A stretch of 64,000 nucleotides of DNA from Paractinoplanes rishiriensis (lineage in GTDB: Bacteria; Actinomycetota; Actinomycetes; Mycobacteriales; Micromonosporaceae). The stretch's first letter is position 1, and every line of letters begins with the position of its first letter. A program made the translations under genes and the position numbers. Of the stretch, positions 35,398-43,317 are shown one piece after another. The stretch lies in contig NZ_BOMV01000069.1 of NCBI RefSeq assembly GCF_016862375.1, positions 124,001-188,000 on the forward strand, read 5' to 3'. A model generated the notes under the pieces. It was not told the origin of the DNA, did not search any database, and worked only from the letters and a program-made list of their open reading frames with translations.

Positions 35398-36351
35398 TCA
35401 GTCCTCCCGCAGGGATCGGCCGGTCTTGGTCAGGAAGACGTCGTCGAGGCTGGGGCGGTGCAACTCGATCGCGCCCAGCGGCACCCCGGCGGCGTCCAGC
35501 GCGCGCAGGATCTGCGGAATGGCCACGGCACCGTCGTCGACATAGAGGCGGACGTTGTCGTCGTACGTCTCCATCTTGTAGGAGGAGAGGGCCTGCGTCG
35601 CCGCGGCCACCGCATCCACCGGCAGGTCGACCCGGACCACGTCGCCGCTGATCTCGCGCTTGAGTTCGGCTGGCGTGCCGGACGCGACGATCTCGCCGTG
35701 GTCCATGATGGAGATCCGGTCGCAGAGCGCGTCGGCCTCCTCGAGGTAGTGGGTCGTGATGAAGACGGTCATGCCCTCGCCCCGCAGCCGGCGGACCTCG
35801 TCCCACATGTGCGCGCGACTCTGCGGGTCGAGGCCGGTGGTCGGCTCGTCGAGAAAGACGACCTTGGGTTCGTGGATGATGCCGAGCGCGATGTCGACCC
35901 GGCGCCGCTGACCACCGGAGTAGGTCTTGCACCTGCGGTCCGCGTACTCGCTCAGCTGGAAGCCGTCGAGCACCCGGGCCGCCCGTTCCATAGAGGAAGC
36001 CTTGCTGATGCCGTAGAGCCGGGCCTGCAGGACGAGTTCCTCCCGGGCCGTCGAGTCGTCCCAGGTGCTGCCGCCCTGCGCCACGTACCCGATCCGCCTC
36101 CGCACGGCACCGGGATCGGTGAGCAGGTCGGCGCCCGCGATGGTCGCGGTGCCGCCGTCGGGCTCGATCAGCGTGGCGAGCATCCGCAGCGTGGTGGTCT
36201 TGCCGGCCCCGTTGGGACCGAGGAAGCCGAAGATCTCGCCCTCGGCCACGTCCAGGTCGACGCCGCGTACGGCCTCGACGATCTTTTTCTCCCGCCCCTG
36301 GCGTGAGGTGAACGACTTGCGTAGTCCGCGAGTCTCTATCATGCCGGGCAT
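35398..36351 (-). CDS. ABC exporter ATPase, DrrA-like
   Basis: A 317-residue ATPase. Walker A is [16 protein letters not shown], the signature [16 protein letters not shown], Walker [17 protein letters not shown], and the switch histidine is in [11 protein letters not shown]. The C-terminal domain of about 80 residues, ending [21 protein letters not shown], is the DrrA-type regulatory extension. It energises the permease encoded 3 bases downstream. A GGA lies 6 bases before the ATG at 36351, and a second in-frame ATG is at 36342. The 24-bp palindrome begins 11 bases upstream of the start, well placed for control by the adjacent PadR protein. Confidence 0.95.
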   Translation of the reverse strand: MPGMIETRGLRKSFTSRQGREKKIVEAVRGVDLDVAEGEIFGFLGPNGAGKTTTLRMLATLIEPDGGTATIAGADLLTDPGAVRRRIGYVAQGGSTWDDSTAREELVLQARLYGISKASSMERAARVLDGFQLSEYADRRCKTYSGGQRRRVDIALGIIHEPKVVFLDEPTTGLDPQSRAHMWDEVRRLRGEGMTVFITTHYLEEADALCDRISIMDHGEIVASGTPAELKREISGDVVRVDLPVDAVAAATQALSSYKMETYDDNVRLYVDDGAVAIPQILRALDAAGVPLGAIELHRPSLDDVFLTKTGRSLRED

Positions 36352-36361
36352 GTTACGTCCG

Positions 36362-36385
36362 TCAAGTTTGACTAGTCAAACTTGA
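36362..36385. promoter_or_regulatory. Perfect 24-bp palindrome, candidate PadR operator
   Basis: Each half reads TCAAGTTTGACT and the two halves are perfect inverted copies with no spacer. It covers the last codons and TAG stop of the PadR gene and ends 10 bases before the ABC ATPase ATG. Its AT-rich core contrasts with the surrounding GC. It fits a dimeric winged-helix repressor site controlling the exporter, although in RNA it could also form a stem-loop. Confidence 0.6.
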
Positions 36386-36923
36386 TTAAGCCAGCCTCCA
36401 GACGCTCGGCCGTCTTCTCGCACCACGCGATCTCGGCCTCGGCCATGGCAATGCTGCGCTCCCACAGCCAGGAAACATAGATCGGCTTGTTGTCCGCCCA
36501 GTCCGCCGTGGTCGCCGCGGTCAGCTGAGCCGCACCGGCCCTCAGTTGCAGCGCCCGGTTGCGGAGCGCCGACACCGCCTCGTCCTGGCCAAGCGCCGGC
36601 AGGAACGAGAACGCGGCCATGAACGGGTCGGGCCCGGGCGCCAGATTCCACCAGCCGGCCCGCAGCAGCGACTGGAACTCGGCCTTGCCCTTCTCGGTGA
36701 TCTCGTACGACGTGCGGGCCGGCCGGCCACCGACCTGCTCGGTGGCCACCTCGTGGAGCAGGCCCTCCTCGGAGAGCTTGCGCAACGCGTGATAGATCGA
36801 TCCGGGTTGCACGTTGGCCCACTTGTCGGCGCTCCAGCTCAGCAACTCCCGGCGGACGTCGTATCCGTGCACCGGCTGCATCCACTGGACCAGGCCGAGA
36901 ATCATCATGCGGGTCGCAGACAC
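36372..36923 (-). CDS. PadR-family transcriptional regulator
   Basis: A 183-residue PadR protein of subfamily 1. The winged helix is at about residues 5-85 ([39 protein letters not shown], then the wing [12 protein letters not shown]). A C-terminal helical dimerisation domain follows (residues 100-183). Such repressors next to DrrAB exporters usually sense the exported compound. The GTG at 36923 is the natural start, and a TATTAC hexamer sits further upstream. The gene end is part of the 24-bp palindrome, suggesting that the regulator controls the exporter promoter located within its own 3' end. Confidence 0.92.
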   Translation of the reverse strand: MSATRMMILGLVQWMQPVHGYDVRRELLSWSADKWANVQPGSIYHALRKLSEEGLLHEVATEQVGGRPARTSYEITEKGKAEFQSLLRAGWWNLAPGPDPFMAAFSFLPALGQDEAVSALRNRALQLRAGAAQLTAATTADWADNKPIYVSWLWERSIAMAEAEIAWCEKTAERLEAGLIKFD

Positions 36924-36945
36924 TACTTAAGAGTAATACTGGCGC

Positions 36946-36951
36946 TAGGCT
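36946..36951 (+). promoter_or_regulatory. Predicted -10 element of leaderless carboxylase alpha gene
   Basis: TAGGCT with a 7-base spacer to the GTG start of the biotin carboxylase gene. Confidence 0.5.
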
Positions 36952-36958
36952 CTCATTC

Positions 36959-38710
36959 GTGCGCAAGGTTTTGATCGCGAATCGAGCCGAGATTGCGGTC
37001 CGGGTGATCCGGGCCTGTCAGGACTCCGGCCTGGCCAGCGTCGCCGTTTATGCCGACAGTGACCGGGACGGGCTACCCGCCCGGCTCGCCGACGAGGCGT
37101 ACGCCCTGGGCGGGGAGACGGCCGCCGACACGTATCTGCGCATCGACAAACTGCTCGACGTCGCGGCCCGCAGCGGCGCCGACGCCGTGCACCCGGGTTA
37201 CGGCTTCCTCTCCGAGAACGCCGAGTTCGCCCGGGCCGTGCAGGACGCGGGCTTGACCTGGATCGGGCCGGCCCCGCAGGCCATCCGCGACCTCGGCGAC
37301 AAGGTGACCGCCCGGCACATCGCCCAGCGGGCCGGCGCTCCGCTGGTGGCCGGCACCGCCGAACCGGTGAGCGGCCCCGATGAGATCGTCGCGTTCGCCC
37401 GCGAGCACGGCCTGCCCGTCGCGATCAAGGCGGCGTTCGGCGGCGGCGGCCGGGGGCTCAAGGTGGCCCGCACGATCGAGGAGATCCCGGCGCTGTTCGA
37501 GAGCGCAACCCGGGAGGCGGTGGCCGCGTTCGGGCGCGGCGAGTGCTTCGTGGAGCGCTACCTGGACCAGCCCCGGCACGTCGAGGCGCAGGTCCTGGCC
37601 GACACCCACGGCAACGTGGTGGTGGTCGGCACCCGGGACTGCTCGCTCCAGCGCCGCCACCAGAAACTGGTCGAGGAGGCGCCGGCCCCCTTTCTCACCG
37701 ACGCGCAGCGCGAACAGATCCACTCCAGCGCCAAGGCGATCTGCCGGGAGGCCGGATACCACGGCGCCGGCACCGTCGAATACCTGGTGGGCCAGGACGG
37801 CACCATCTCGTTCCTCGAGGTCAACACCCGGCTCCAGGTGGAACATCCGGTGAGCGAGGAGACCGCAGGCATTGATCTGGTACGCGAGCAGTTCCGGATC
37901 GCCGACGGCGCGGTGCTGGCGCTGACCGACGACCCGGCGCCGCGCGGGCACGCCCTCGAGTTCCGCATCAACGGCGAGGATCCGGGCCGCAACTTCCTGC
38001 CCGCCCCCGGCTCGGTCACGGCGCTGACCTGGCCGCTCGGCCCGGGCGTCCGGGTGGACGCGGGCGTCGAGGCGGGCAGCGTGATCGGCGGCAACTTCGA
38101 CTCTCTGCTCGCCAAGATCATCGTGACCGGCGCGACCCGGGCCGAGGCGCTGGAGCGGTCCCGCCGGGTGCTCGACGAGACCGTGGTCGAGGGCATCGCG
38201 ACCGTGCTGCCGTTCCACCGTGCTGTGGTGCGCGACCCGGCGTTCACCGGCGAGCCGTTCACCGTGCACACCCGCTGGATCGAGACCGAGTGGGCGGGCG
38301 GGGTGGAGCCGTTCGGTGCGGCGGCCCCGGCCGGCGAGCCGGCCGAGCGCGAGACCGTCGTGGTCGAGGTGGGTGGCAAGCGACTCGAGGTGAGCCTCCC
38401 CAAAAACCTGGTGGCCGGTACGGGTCAGCCCGCCGCCGCAAGCCGTCCGGCCGCGCGCCGGTCGTCGGCTTCGGCGAGCGCGTCCGGCGGCGGCAACGCG
38501 GCCACGCTGACCGCGCCGATGCAGGGCACGATCGTGAAGGTGGCGGTGTCCGACGGCGACGAGGTGCAGGAGGGCGACACGATCGTCGTGGTCGAGGCCA
38601 TGAAGATGGAACAGCCGCTGCAGGCGCACCGGCCGGGCACCGTGTCCGGACTGTCCATCGAGGTCGGCACCACGGTCACCGCCGGCACCGCGATCTGCTC
38701 GATCGACTGA
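36959..38710 (+). CDS. accA3: Acyl-CoA carboxylase alpha subunit (biotin carboxylase + BCCP)
   Basis: A 583-residue bifunctional subunit. The biotin carboxylase domain (residues 1-445) begins [20 protein letters not shown] and includes the ATP-grasp glycine loop [14 protein letters not shown] and [34 protein letters not shown] and [15 protein letters not shown]. After a linker comes the biotinyl carrier domain with the biotin-accepting lysine in [11 protein letters not shown]. It charges biotin with CO2 for the beta subunit at 23805. BirA at 21655 would biotinylate it. The GTG start follows TAGGCT. It may serve both acetyl- and propionyl-CoA carboxylases, as AccA3 does in mycobacteria. Confidence 0.97.
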   Translation: MRKVLIANRAEIAVRVIRACQDSGLASVAVYADSDRDGLPARLADEAYALGGETAADTYLRIDKLLDVAARSGADAVHPGYGFLSENAEFARAVQDAGLTWIGPAPQAIRDLGDKVTARHIAQRAGAPLVAGTAEPVSGPDEIVAFAREHGLPVAIKAAFGGGGRGLKVARTIEEIPALFESATREAVAAFGRGECFVERYLDQPRHVEAQVLADTHGNVVVVGTRDCSLQRRHQKLVEEAPAPFLTDAQREQIHSSAKAICREAGYHGAGTVEYLVGQDGTISFLEVNTRLQVEHPVSEETAGIDLVREQFRIADGAVLALTDDPAPRGHALEFRINGEDPGRNFLPAPGSVTALTWPLGPGVRVDAGVEAGSVIGGNFDSLLAKIIVTGATRAEALERSRRVLDETVVEGIATVLPFHRAVVRDPAFTGEPFTVHTRWIETEWAGGVEPFGAAAPAGEPAERETVVVEVGGKRLEVSLPKNLVAGTGQPAAASRPAARRSSASASASGGGNAATLTAPMQGTIVKVAVSDGDEVQEGDTIVVVEAMKMEQPLQAHRPGTVSGLSIEVGTTVTAGTAICSID

Positions 38711-38727
38711 CGGGACCGGCCGGCGGG

Positions 38728-39591
38728 TCAGCGCAGCCGGGTGATGGTCACCTCGACGACCTGCCCGGTGCTCTTCGGTCCGGCGTAGACACCCTTGAGC
38801 GGCGGGACGTCACCGTACTCCCGCCCGCGTCCCACCACGACGTGCCGCTCGCCCACCGGGCAGCCGTTGGTCGGGTCGAACGCCGTCCACCGGCCCACCC
38901 ACCACTCGACCCAGGCGTGACTCTGGCCCACCACGCTCTCGCCGATCCCGGCCGACGGTTTCGGGTGCAGATAGCCGGAGACGTACCGCGCCGGCAGCCC
39001 CATCTCGCGCAGCATGCCCACGGTCAGGTGGCTGATGTCCTGGCAGACGCCCTTGCGCTGGGCCCACGCGTGCAGCGCGTCGCTCTGCACGCCGGTGGCA
39101 CCGGGCTGGTAGGTGACCTCGCCGCGGACGAACTCGCAGACCGCCAGCGCCGCCGCGTGCGGAGTGGCGTGCGCCGCCCGGATGTCGGCCACGATGCCGG
39201 CCAGTTCCTCGTCGAGGCCGGTGCGCTGGGTCGGCAGCCGCAGCTCGTACCAGCGGTCGACGCTCTCCGCGCGTTCCAGCGCCTCCCAGGTGGAGCCCTC
39301 GCCGGCGTCGAGCAGGTCGCCAGGCGGCAGCGTCTCCACCGTGGACGTCGCGGTCACCGTCAGCTCCGCGTGCTTGGCGTGCACGTCGAACGCGGTGACC
39401 ACGGTGCCCCAGTAGTCCTCGTACCGGTAGGTGCGGGCCGGCGGCCACACCTCGACCCGCGCGTCGAGCACCGCCTGCCGGGCCTCGTTGCGGGGCCACA
39501 TCCGGGCTTCGTTGTACGACGAGGACACCTGCCCCGCGTACTCGAAACCGCTCTTGTGCTGGATCCGCAAACGCCAGGAATCCACGCTCAC
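38728..39591 (-). CDS. Transglutaminase-like protease-fold protein
   Basis: A 287-residue protein with an N-terminal beta-rich domain (about 1-110, starting LRIQHKSGFEYAG) and a transglutaminase core with Cys183 (KGVCQDISH), His225 (QSHAWVEWW) and Asp239 (FDPTNG), so the triad is complete. Together with the two upstream genes it forms the widespread alpha-E / circularly permuted ATP-grasp / transglutaminase cluster. From comparative genomics this cluster is believed to make or cut peptide-type amide bonds, but it remains biochemically unproven. It is the last gene of that cluster and converges on the carboxylase alpha gene. Confidence 0.93.
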   Translation of the reverse strand: MSVDSWRLRIQHKSGFEYAGQVSSSYNEARMWPRNEARQAVLDARVEVWPPARTYRYEDYWGTVVTAFDVHAKHAELTVTATSTVETLPPGDLLDAGEGSTWEALERAESVDRWYELRLPTQRTGLDEELAGIVADIRAAHATPHAAALAVCEFVRGEVTYQPGATGVQSDALHAWAQRKGVCQDISHLTVGMLREMGLPARYVSGYLHPKPSAGIGESVVGQSHAWVEWWVGRWTAFDPTNGCPVGERHVVVGRGREYGDVPPLKGVYAGPKSTGQVVEVTITRLR

Positions 39592-39658
39592 GCTGTGTCC
39601 TCCTTAGGCATGCCCTTCTGGCCCTCGCCTGCGGCTGGATGCCGCTCGGTGCAGGCGG

Positions 39659-40597
39659 TCATGCGACCGCCCCCCGCACCCAGTTGACCGCCGTCGTCTG
39701 CCGGAAGTAGCGCCGAGACACCGCGTCATTCACCTGCGAGCAGGTCTTTTCCAGGCTGGACAGCACCGCGGAGAGATCGCCGATGATCTCGTCGGCGCCG
39801 CGGAACTCCAGGTTGGTGCGGGCCCGGCCGACGATCCGCTGCGCGTCGGTGGCCACCCCGGCCCGGCCCGGGTCGGGTTCCAGGTCGGCCAGGCAGCCCT
39901 CGGCGGTGGACAGCGCCGCGAACACCGAGCGCGGGAACAGCCGGTCGAGCAGCAGGAACTCGGCCGCGTGCCGGTCGTCGAGCGCGCCCCGGTAGGTGCG
40001 CAGGAACGTCTCCCAGGCGCCGCTGGACCGCAGCAGCGTCATCCAGGATGGAATGCTGCCGCCGGCCCGCTCGTGCGTGCGCAGCAGCCGGGCGGTCATG
40101 TCGACCCGCTCGACGCTGCGGCCGAGCACCAGGAACAGCCAGCCCTCGTCCCGGCTCATGGTGGCGTCGGTGAGCCCGGCCATCACCGCGCAGCGCTCCC
40201 GCACCCACCGGAAGAACGCGTGCACGCCCTGCTGCTCGACCCGGCGCCGGGCGTTCGGCAGACCGTGCCAGGTGGCGTTGAGGCACTCCCACATCTCCGA
40301 CGACACGGTCTCGCGGGCGCCGCGGGCGTTTTCCCGGGCCGCGGCCAGCGAGCCGACCACCGAGCTCGGGTTGCGGTCGTCAAGGCCGAGCAGTCCGACC
40401 ACCCGCGCCGAGGTGAACGGGCCGTCCTCGGTCGGCATGCCCATCACCCCCAGCAGCGAGTGGCAGGCCGCGTCCTCGTGGGTCCACGGGTCGGCGAGCA
40501 TCCGCTGGAGGTGGACGTCGAGGATGCGGGCGGTGTCCTCGGCCCGCTCGACGTACCGCCCGATCCAGTACAGCGACTCGGCGATGCGGCTCAGCAT
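39659..40597 (-). CDS. Alpha-E domain protein
   Basis: A 312-residue all-helical protein of the alpha-E (DUF403) family. The start MLSRIAESLYWIGRYVERAEDTARIL is diagnostic, and conserved blocks such as DEGWLFLVLGRSVERVDMTARLL and FLLLDRLFPRSVFAAL follow. The function is unknown. It always travels with the ATP-grasp gene that overlaps it here by 7 bases, and with a transglutaminase, so the three are thought to act as one peptide-modifying unit. The ATG at 40597 has an AGGTGC upstream. An in-frame GTG lies 6 bases further up. The conserved acidic and Arg residues might be catalytic or only structural. Confidence 0.93.
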   Translation of the reverse strand: MLSRIAESLYWIGRYVERAEDTARILDVHLQRMLADPWTHEDAACHSLLGVMGMPTEDGPFTSARVVGLLGLDDRNPSSVVGSLAAARENARGARETVSSEMWECLNATWHGLPNARRRVEQQGVHAFFRWVRERCAVMAGLTDATMSRDEGWLFLVLGRSVERVDMTARLLRTHERAGGSIPSWMTLLRSSGAWETFLRTYRGALDDRHAAEFLLLDRLFPRSVFAALSTAEGCLADLEPDPGRAGVATDAQRIVGRARTNLEFRGADEIIGDLSAVLSSLEKTCSQVNDAVSRRYFRQTTAVNWVRGAVA

Positions 40598-42180
40598 GTG
40601 CACCTGCCCTGTTGTTGCCGGCCCTGTTGCTGCTGCTGTTGCTGTTCCTCGGTGCCGGATACGCCCGGGCCCAGGTCGGGGCTGGCGGCCGGCGGCAGCG
40701 GCGCCGGGTCGGCCGGCAGGTGCGGCACCTCGAACGGGACCACGTCGTCGGCGCCGGCCAGCACCCAGGTGTCCTTGGAGCCGCCGCCCTGGCTCGAGTT
40801 GACGACCAGCGCGCCCTCGGGCAGCGCCACCCGGGTCAGCCCGCCCGGCAACACCCAGATCTTGTCGCCGTCGTTCACCGCGAACGGCCGCAGGTCGACA
40901 TGCCGGCCGCGGAGCCGATTGCCGATCAGGGTCGGGACCATGGAGAGCTTGACCTCGCGCTGCGCGATCCATCCTCGGGGATTTTCCAGGACCTTTTCCC
41001 GTACGTCTGAAAGGTCTTTTTCAGTTGCCTGTGAGCCGATCACGATGCCCGCGCCGCCCGCGCCGTCGACCGGCTTGAGGACCAGCCGGTCGAGTTGCGG
41101 CAGCACCTCGTCGAGCACCCCCGGTTCGTCCAGCCGGTAGGTGTCGACGTTCGGGAGCAGCGGCTCCTCGTTCAGGTAATACCGGATCAGGTCGGGCACG
41201 TACGTGTACAGCAGCTTGTCGTCGGCCACCCCGTTGCCCACCGCGTTGGCGATCGTGACCCGACCGGCCCGGGCCGCGTTGAGCAGGCCCGCCACCCCGA
41301 TCACCGAGTCGGCCCGGAAGTGCACCGGATCGAGGAAGTCGTCGTCGATCCGCCGGTAGATCACGTCGACCCGCTGCTCGCCGGCCGTGGTGCGCATCGC
41401 CACGTCGTTGCCCACGCAGACCAGGTCTCGCCCCTCGACCAACTCGACGCCCATCTCCCGGGCGATCAGCGCGTGCTCGAAGTATGCCGAGTTGTAGACG
41501 CCGGGGCTGAGCACCACCACCGCGGGATCGGGCACCCCGACCGGCGCGGCCGCCCGCAGCGCCCGCAGCAGCATCGCGGGATACGACTCGACCGGCAGTA
41601 TCCGGGTGGACGCGAAGACCTCGGGCAGCACCTGGGCCATGGCCCGCCGGTTTTCCATGACGTAGCTCACCCCGGACGGGATGCGCACGTTGTCCTCGAG
41701 GACCCGGAACGCGCCCTCCTCGTCCCGGATCAGGTCGACGCCGGCGACGTGGATGCGGACCCCGTTGGGCGGGTTGATGCCGGCCGCCGCGCGCAGGAAG
41801 TGGGCGCTGGTCGCGATGATCCGCCGGGGCACCACGCCGTCGGCGAGCACCTGACCGGCGCCGTACACGTCGGCGAGGAACGCCTCGAGTGCCCGGATCC
41901 GCTGGGCCACGCCGCGCTCGACCGAGCGCCACTCGGCGGCCGCGATGATCCGCGGGACGATGTCGAGCGGGAACGGGCGTTCGACGCCCTTGAGGGCGAA
42001 CGTGATGCCCTGATCGAGGAACGCCCGGGCCAGCACCTCGGCGCGTACGCCCAGCTCGGCGCTGGACAGGGGCTGGAGGGTGGCGTGCAGCGCCTCGTAG
42101 CTCTCGCGGGGCATGCCGAGGGCGCTGAACATCTCGTCCCAGCCGGGGCCGAGGCGGTACTCCTCGAAAAGATCCGCCAT
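40591..42180 (-). CDS. Circularly permuted ATP-grasp protein with poly-Gln tail
   Basis: A 529-residue protein of the circularly permuted ATP-grasp type 2 family. Recognisable blocks are the start GPGWDEMFSALGMPRESYEA, IRDEEGAFRVLEDNVRIPSGVSY, VDVIYRRIDDDFLDP, ANAVGNGVADDKLLYTYVPD and VLKPVDGAGGAGIVIG. It should ligate an amine to a carboxylate using ATP, perhaps making a short peptide. The C-terminus is odd: after a Pro-rich stretch it ends in seven glutamines, GR, three glutamines and GRCTC, encoded by CAG/CAA-type repeats that reach into the alpha-E start. TAGATT with a 6-base spacer precedes the ATG. Confidence 0.93.
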   Translation of the reverse strand: MADLFEEYRLGPGWDEMFSALGMPRESYEALHATLQPLSSAELGVRAEVLARAFLDQGITFALKGVERPFPLDIVPRIIAAAEWRSVERGVAQRIRALEAFLADVYGAGQVLADGVVPRRIIATSAHFLRAAAGINPPNGVRIHVAGVDLIRDEEGAFRVLEDNVRIPSGVSYVMENRRAMAQVLPEVFASTRILPVESYPAMLLRALRAAAPVGVPDPAVVVLSPGVYNSAYFEHALIAREMGVELVEGRDLVCVGNDVAMRTTAGEQRVDVIYRRIDDDFLDPVHFRADSVIGVAGLLNAARAGRVTIANAVGNGVADDKLLYTYVPDLIRYYLNEEPLLPNVDTYRLDEPGVLDEVLPQLDRLVLKPVDGAGGAGIVIGSQATEKDLSDVREKVLENPRGWIAQREVKLSMVPTLIGNRLRGRHVDLRPFAVNDGDKIWVLPGGLTRVALPEGALVVNSSQGGGSKDTWVLAGADDVVPFEVPHLPADPAPLPPAASPDLGPGVSGTEEQQQQQQQGRQQQGRCTC

Positions 42181-42186
42181 GCGGTG

Positions 42187-42192
42187 AATCTA
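42187..42192 (-). promoter_or_regulatory. Predicted -10 element of the ATP-grasp operon
   Basis: On the minus strand TAGATT precedes the ATG at 42180 with a 6-base spacer. It would make the three-gene operon mRNA leaderless. Confidence 0.45.
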
Positions 42193-42253
42193 CGCACGGC
42201 TCATTGCGTGCGCGTAACACGCGTAACAGAGGAAACAGGCCGGCACCGGGGGC

Positions 42254-42284
42254 GGGCCGTCGGTACGGGACCTACCGACGGCCC
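42254..42284. other. Perfect 12-bp stem, 7-base loop hairpin in a divergent gap
   Basis: GGGCCGTCGGTA pairs perfectly with TACCGACGGCCC around the loop CGGGACC. It lies inside the 378-base gap (42181-42558) between the divergent ATP-grasp and DedA genes, so it is upstream of both and is not an ordinary terminator. The same gap holds a GCGTAACA direct repeat near 42213-42229. No reading frame is credible there. Confidence 0.7.
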
Positions 42285-42558
42285 GGGCCGGAGCACCGAG
42301 AACGGGGGACCCGGCGTCTCCGGCAACTTCACGGTACGCCGAGGCCGCCTGCGCGAAAAATCGGTTCGCCCAGGCGTGGGGAAATATGGGAATAAAACCG
42401 GCGCGGGTAAACCCCTTTCCAAGACCGGGACCGAGACAATACCGTGTCCGGCATCACCGCCCAGGGGGCCTGGCCAGGGCGCATGCTTGAACACAGCACT
42501 TTCTCAGGTATGCCCGTCGACAATGTGGTGAGCCCGACGCCGTGAGGTGGCCGATCTG

Positions 42559-43317
42559 ATGACCGAATTGTTGACCATGGTGGCTACCCCGGTGTGGGCC
42601 TATCTGGCGCTGTTCGGCTTCCTCACCGTCGACGCGCTGATCCCGGTGATCCCGATCCAGGCCATCATGATCACGTCCGGGGCGCTGACCGTTTACGGCA
42701 ACCTCAACCTGGCGCTGGTGATCGCGATCGGCGCGTTCGGCATGCTGCTGGGCGACTCGATCGCGTTCGCGCTGGGCCGCTCCACCGGTACCGTCGGCCG
42801 CGGCTGGCTCACCGGCCGGCTCGGCGAGTTGCGCAACCGGTACGCCCCGCGCAACGACGACGACCGCGCGGAGTCCCGCACCCGGCGCGCCGCGGTCCGC
42901 TTCACCCGCGGCCTGCGCCGGCCCGGTCCCCTGGTGCTGCTGCTCTGCCGATTCGTGCCGGGCGGGCGGATGGCGGCCGGCTTCCACGCCGGCCGCACCG
43001 GTTACCCGATCAAACTCTTCCTGCTCTACGACGGGGCCGCCGCGATCGGCTGGGCGAGCTACGGCGGCCTGGTCGGTCACGTCGGCGGCACCGCGGTGAC
43101 CCAGTCGGCGTGGCGGCTGTTCGCGATCGCCGCCACCGCGGCCCTGGTCTTCGGCACCGCCGGCTGGATCCTCGCCCTGTTCGGCGGCAAGCCGGCGGAC
43201 GGGAACGCGGTCGCGGCCGCCGCCCGGTCGGCCGGCGCCGCCGACGTCACTGCAGCTCGTGCTGCATCAGCTGACGCGCCGCCTCGGCGATCGACCCGGA
43301 CAATGACGGGTAGATAG
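42559..43317 (+). CDS. DedA-family membrane protein
   Basis: A DedA (SNARE-associated/VTT domain) protein of about 252 residues. Members are thought to be lipid scramblases or flippases for undecaprenyl phosphate and phospholipids, driven by protons. The re-entrant motifs are present: LFGFLTVDALIPVIPIQAIM early, GMLLGDSIAFALGRSTG in the middle, LLLCRFVPGGRMAAGFHAG with the conserved Arg, and a WASYGGLVG segment. The ATG at 42559 has GAGGTGG about 9 bases upstream. A GTG at 42547 is the alternative. The last 71 bases run over the end of lpdA on the other strand, encoding a non-conserved basic tail. Confidence 0.9.
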   Translation: MTELLTMVATPVWAYLALFGFLTVDALIPVIPIQAIMITSGALTVYGNLNLALVIAIGAFGMLLGDSIAFALGRSTGTVGRGWLTGRLGELRNRYAPRNDDDRAESRTRRAAVRFTRGLRRPGPLVLLLCRFVPGGRMAAGFHAGRTGYPIKLFLLYDGAAAIGWASYGGLVGHVGGTAVTQSAWRLFAIAATAALVFGTAGWILALFGGKPADGNAVAAAARSAGAADVTAARAASADAPPRRSTRTMTGR

